From positions 248,022-312,021 of the forward strand of contig NZ_JAECMT010000001.1 in NCBI RefSeq assembly GCF_016019935.1: a stretch of 64,000 nucleotides of DNA, in the 5' to 3' direction. The DNA is from Paenibacillus sp. GSMTC-2017 (lineage in GTDB: Bacteria > Bacillota > Bacilli > Paenibacillales > Paenibacillaceae). How positions within the stretch are numbered: the first letter of the stretch is position 1; each line of letters begins with the position of its first letter. The position numbers and the translations under genes were made by a program. The notes beneath the pieces are model-generated. The model made no database searches. It was not told the DNA's origin and saw only the letters and a program-made list of their open reading frames with translations. Shown here one piece after another: positions 60,775 through 64,000 of the stretch.

Positions 60775-62184
60775 ATGGATATTCAGTTAGGTGTAATCCA
60801 CTTTGTTTACTTGTCTTTTGTTGTAGCGATTATAGGTTTTATGCTTATGCGTAGAGATACCACACTTATTTGTATCGCAGGTATTTTAGGAATAGGCATA
60901 TTGGCCACTACCTCAATTGCAGGTTCTGTAAGTGGAATATTTAATAGCTTCATCTATGCAATCAAAGAGCTAATTGGAACGATATTAATTATTTCAGTCA
61001 TAGTCGCTTTAAGTCGTATACTCATTCGAACAGGTATTAATGAAATAATGATTGCACCATTAACCCGTTTCATGAAAACGCCTACATTAGCTTACTGGGG
61101 TATTGGTATCATTATGATGATCACGTCCTTGTTTTTCTGGCCTTCACCTGCTGTAGCACTAGTTGGTGCAGTGTTATTACCAGTAGCTATTCGAGTTGGG
61201 CTACCTGCTCTTGGTGCCGCTGTAGCGATGAACCTCTTTGGTCACGGTATCGCATTATCAGGTGACTATATTATTCAAGGAGCACCTCAATTAACTGCTG
61301 ATGCGGCTGGTTTACAAGTTAATGAAGTCATGCAAGCTAGTATTCCACTTGTTATCGTAATGGGTGTCGTTACGACTGTGGTTGCCTTTTGGATGATGAA
61401 AAGAGATTTGCGTACGGGTAAATGGAACGATGGATTAATTGATGGAGCTTCGAATGGGATTAACCAACTAGCATCCGAAGGGGATGATGGCGCAGAATTA
61501 TCACATCGAACTAAGCAAATACTTGCGGTAATTATTCCACTATTGTTTGCCGCAAACGTAGCAACAATGCTTGTTCTTAACTTGCAAGGTGGTGATGCAA
61601 CCGCATTAATCGGAGGTACTTCTATTCAGATCATGCTCATTGTGACGATGATGACACATCGGGGTAAAGGACTGGAGAAAGCTACAAGCTACTTGATCGA
61701 TGGTTTTCTGTTCGGATTCCGCGTCTTCGGCCCCGTTATTCCAATTGCTGCATTTTTCTATCTTGGTGACTCTGGTTTTTTTGCAATGTTTGGCGAGAAG
61801 CTCCCTGAAGCATCTCATGGAATCGTTAACGATCTTGGTGTCGCTTTAGCCCATGTCGTACCCGTTAACGGAGTTGTTGGATCTATCACACTTACGATAG
61901 GGGGGGCAATTACAGGTCTTGACGGTTCTGGGTTCTCTGGCATATCGCTTGCAGGTTCCATCGCCCAGCTGTTCGGACATGCGATTGGATCAGGCATTGC
62001 AACTTTAACTGCTTTAGGCCAAGTTGCAGCTATTTGGGTAGGCGGCGGGACGATTATAGCATGGGCACTAATTCCGGCCGCAGCAATCTGTGGTGTTAGC
62101 CCATTTGAATTAGCACGGCGTAATTTGAAACCAGTATTGATTGGGCTAATTGTAACGACGATAGTTGCTATGTTTTTAATCTAG
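60775..62184 (+). CDS. Ion/metabolite transporter, IT-superfamily-like
   Basis: A 469-aa membrane protein with 11-12 segments. It has two hairpin-like loops typical of the ion-transporter (ArsB/GntP/CitT) group, for example FFWPSPAVALVGAVLLPVAI with FGHGIALSGDYIIQGAPQL, and GAITGLDGSGFSGISLAGS in the second half. The substrate (an organic acid or gluconate-like compound) cannot be named. ATG 60775 follows GGGAGGA. Single gene. Confidence 0.82.
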   Translation: MDIQLGVIHFVYLSFVVAIIGFMLMRRDTTLICIAGILGIGILATTSIAGSVSGIFNSFIYAIKELIGTILIISVIVALSRILIRTGINEIMIAPLTRFMKTPTLAYWGIGIIMMITSLFFWPSPAVALVGAVLLPVAIRVGLPALGAAVAMNLFGHGIALSGDYIIQGAPQLTADAAGLQVNEVMQASIPLVIVMGVVTTVVAFWMMKRDLRTGKWNDGLIDGASNGINQLASEGDDGAELSHRTKQILAVIIPLLFAANVATMLVLNLQGGDATALIGGTSIQIMLIVTMMTHRGKGLEKATSYLIDGFLFGFRVFGPVIPIAAFFYLGDSGFFAMFGEKLPEASHGIVNDLGVALAHVVPVNGVVGSITLTIGGAITGLDGSGFSGISLAGSIAQLFGHAIGSGIATLTALGQVAAIWVGGGTIIAWALIPAAAICGVSPFELARRNLKPVLIGLIVTTIVAMFLI

Positions 62185-62388
62185 ATTTGGTTATTCTCTT
62201 TCGATATCCTATCATCTTGATTCGCACTTCTTCGCTTGCTTGCTGCGCCGTTGGAATAATCCCTTGACCTCGTTCTGTTAGATCTGACCCAGCGGCGCTA
62301 TATAGCGCTATCCTGCTGCATCGCTCATCGTATTCCCATCCAAGTTCAATACACTACATATCATTCATTTTCCCTTCTACTTTTATAA

Positions 62389-62874
62389 TTATAGCTTTAA
62401 TACCATTCGAACTGTCTTTAGTATATGTCCGTCAAAATCGTCATCAAACTCTTCAATAACTTCAAACTTTTTTGCGTCATAAAATTGTCTGCCAATTAAG
62501 TTATCTTTTTTAACATTAAGGAAAACTTCTTTTGCCCCCTGCGATAAACTAATTCCTTCTTTTAGCAACACTGAACCTATCCCATTTCCTTGATGCTCAG
62601 GATCTATATAAATAGCCACTAATTCGACTTTCCCATCTTCCTTTACAAATGAAAAGTTGGCAAACCCAACTATCTTCCCCTTAAGTTCAGCAACGTATAA
62701 CATCGAGCGATCTAACCTTCTTAACATCATCTCATCATTGTAAACAGACTTTAGGAATTTCTCTTGGGACTCAACTGGTATTAGTCCATCGTAGGTTGCA
62801 TTCCAACTTGTTTTAGCCACATGTTGAACGTGTTGAATGTCACTTAGTTGCATTGTACGAATCGAGAACTCCAT
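62389..62874 (-). CDS. GNAT-family N-acetyltransferase
   Basis: A 161-aa acetyltransferase. Motif A is LVAIYIDPEHQGNGIGSVLL (about residues 88-107), motif B is FLNVKKDNLIGRQFYDAKKF. Substrate unknown. ATG 62874 follows AGGGGTG. Confidence 0.9.
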   Translation of the reverse strand: MEFSIRTMQLSDIQHVQHVAKTSWNATYDGLIPVESQEKFLKSVYNDEMMLRRLDRSMLYVAELKGKIVGFANFSFVKEDGKVELVAIYIDPEHQGNGIGSVLLKEGISLSQGAKEVFLNVKKDNLIGRQFYDAKKFEVIEEFDDDFDGHILKTVRMVLKL

Positions 62875-63126
62875 TTGAACACCCCTAATTTATGGTATTT
62901 GCTCTGATTATATTACGAAATGAGCGGTATGTCTCAAAAATCTTGTACCTTATTCGAAGAGAGGCCTTTTCTCTAGTTTTTCTTTTTCCGCTATTTTCTG
63001 TTGATAAATTGATTAAAAGCAGCCATTCTTACCCACAATAAAAAGAATGATTTGCTTATCATCTTCTAATGGTGTATTATTTGACCTTACCACTACTGAC
63101 ATCAATCATAATGGGGGCATGTATAA

Positions 63127-63339
63127 ATGCAAGAAAAAACGAAGCTTCAGTCAGGACAGACGCTAATTACTAATAGAGATTTTGAAAAAGCAATTTCTGA
63201 AAAAATTGAAATCAAAACGATGCAAGGCGGAATGCAGATTAGACCTACATCTGCAATTATTGGTTACAACGATACTTCCGTTCGTATGTCTGATGGTAGC
63301 ATCATTCACAGAAGTGCAAACACATTTTATGTCAATTAA
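63127..63339 (+). CDS. 70-aa protein, unknown
   Basis: Not recognised. A short beta-rich protein (IEIKTMQGGMQIRPTSAIIG, then SVRMSDGSIIHRSANTFYV) ending exactly before a strong terminator, which supports it being a real gene. ATG 63127 is preceded by GGGGGCATG. Confidence 0.68.
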   Translation: MQEKTKLQSGQTLITNRDFEKAISEKIEIKTMQGGMQIRPTSAIIGYNDTSVRMSDGSIIHRSANTFYVN

Positions 63340-63783
63340 TTGAGAAAGAGACCGACACTTGTGTCGGTCTTTTTTTGATTTGCCATTATTACTATTAATA
63401 ACACCGACGTTCGAAAGATTGCATGACTCAAATATTCTCTCATTAGATGCCTTTAATATCCTTTTACAATATTTTGAATTTATTAGCTTAGGGTCTAGAT
63501 ACGAAATAAAAGTTGATTGATAAAATAAAGTAACTAGATAAGAAATGAACAGTAGCAGAGGATAGTTTTTAAAGGTTGAAAAGTGAACATATTGCAAGCG
63601 AACGTTTGTGCAAAAATCTACCCTAAAGAGAATGTATATTGTACTTTGGCTGATTACACCTATTAACTTACTTTTATTTTACTTAATTGTAAATTAAATA
63701 CTCTTGAAAAGAGTCTCTTCTTACCTGCGCTTCAAGAAAATTACCAATACATCCTTGTGTTTTCTTTTAACGCCTCCACATCC
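63340..63783. other. Intergenic region
   Basis: Apart from the terminator at 63349-63377 nothing is recognised in this AT-rich stretch. Confidence 0.5.
63349..63377 (+). terminator. Strong terminator of the 70-aa protein gene
   Basis: AGACCGACAC at 63349-63358 pairs with GTGTCGGTCT at 63361-63370, then a T-run. Confidence 0.92.
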
Positions 63784-63978
63784 TCATTCAATTACGATCA
63801 CCTGATCATCCTTTAGCCTTGTCACATTACAGTTCTCTTGAATTTCGAACTCCCTAATCCTCTCTTCTAATGTTTTACCCCCATTATCTAGAAACACATC
63901 TTCTCTATCGTAGTGAAGAAATATGAGTTTGTCAGTTTTGTTTAATGCCTCATAATCGTTCATGTTGTGGATGTTCAT
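63784..63978 (-). CDS. Possible 64-aa acidic protein
   Basis: The frame from ATG 63978 reads MNIHNMNDYEALNKTDKLIF, then LHYDREDVFLDNGGKTLEER, a plausible helical/beta composition. No good ribosome binding site is visible, and an in-frame stop lies 18-21 bases upstream, so it is complete. ATG 63963 is an alternative start. Confidence 0.45.
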   Translation of the reverse strand: MNIHNMNDYEALNKTDKLIFLHYDREDVFLDNGGKTLEERIREFEIQENCNVTRLKDDQVIVIE

Positions 63979-64000
63979 CTCTGGAGTAAAGTGATGCTAG

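Overview
The window looks like chromosomal DNA of a spore-forming Bacillales bacterium, most likely Paenibacillus or a close relative. The grounds are the strong AGGAGG-type ribosome binding sites, the frequent TTG and GTG starts, an SLH-anchored surface protein, a chitin-active LPMO, a c-di-AMP riboswitch and the mix of families. This is inference from gene content, since no rRNA is present. I see no tRNA, rRNA, CRISPR array, prophage or intact insertion sequence.

Layout. 1-7 kb: a partial polysaccharide deacetylase divergent from a LysR regulator, a chemoreceptor, a secreted gamma-glutamyltransferase, and a ydaO-type (c-di-AMP) riboswitch in front of an unrecognised 144-aa gene. 7-12.6 kb: a PadR-controlled drug-type ABC exporter operon with a pentapeptide-repeat protein, beside a decayed permease remnant, then a metal-dependent hydrolase and two DinB-fold proteins. 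12.9-15.5 kb: a compact minus-strand cassette of two thioredoxin-like proteins, a MauE/DoxX-like membrane protein and two unknown proteins, ending in an easily missed 49-aa leaderless peptide with eight cysteines. 16-24.3 kb: an LPMO (AA10-FnIII-FnIII-CBM5/12), small proteins, a gene behind two palindromic operators, and a 1119-aa GLUG/SLH surface protein.

24.5-29.5 kb is a biotin operon (bioA-bioD-bioF-bioH-like-bioC) with a clear BirA operator. 29.6-39.7 kb holds a tyrosine phosphatase, a wrecked two-component system, and a nine-gene operon that reads as an opine-type metallophore system: nicotianamine-synthase-like enzyme, opine dehydrogenase, five-part ABC importer, EamA-type exporter and a terminal SAM methyltransferase. 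The genes overlap or nearly abut, so synthesis, export and reuptake are probably made from one mRNA. 39.8-44 kb has a domain-permuted GH3 glycosidase behind a LacI-type operator and an MFS transporter.

44-64 kb is a mixed region of single genes: HIT, GNAT, phosphotransferase, AlkD-like, SgrR-like, ZIP, Nudix, inositol-phosphatase-like, a eukaryotic-type HisA, nucleotidyltransferase, metallo-beta-lactamase fold, serine hydrolase, DedA and a large ion/metabolite transporter. It also contains debris of an integrase and an acetyltransferase at 48.2-48.6 kb.

The best candidates for something new are the cysteine-rich peptide cassette, the metallophore operon with its extra methyltransferase and unfamiliar operator, and the riboswitch-controlled orphan gene.
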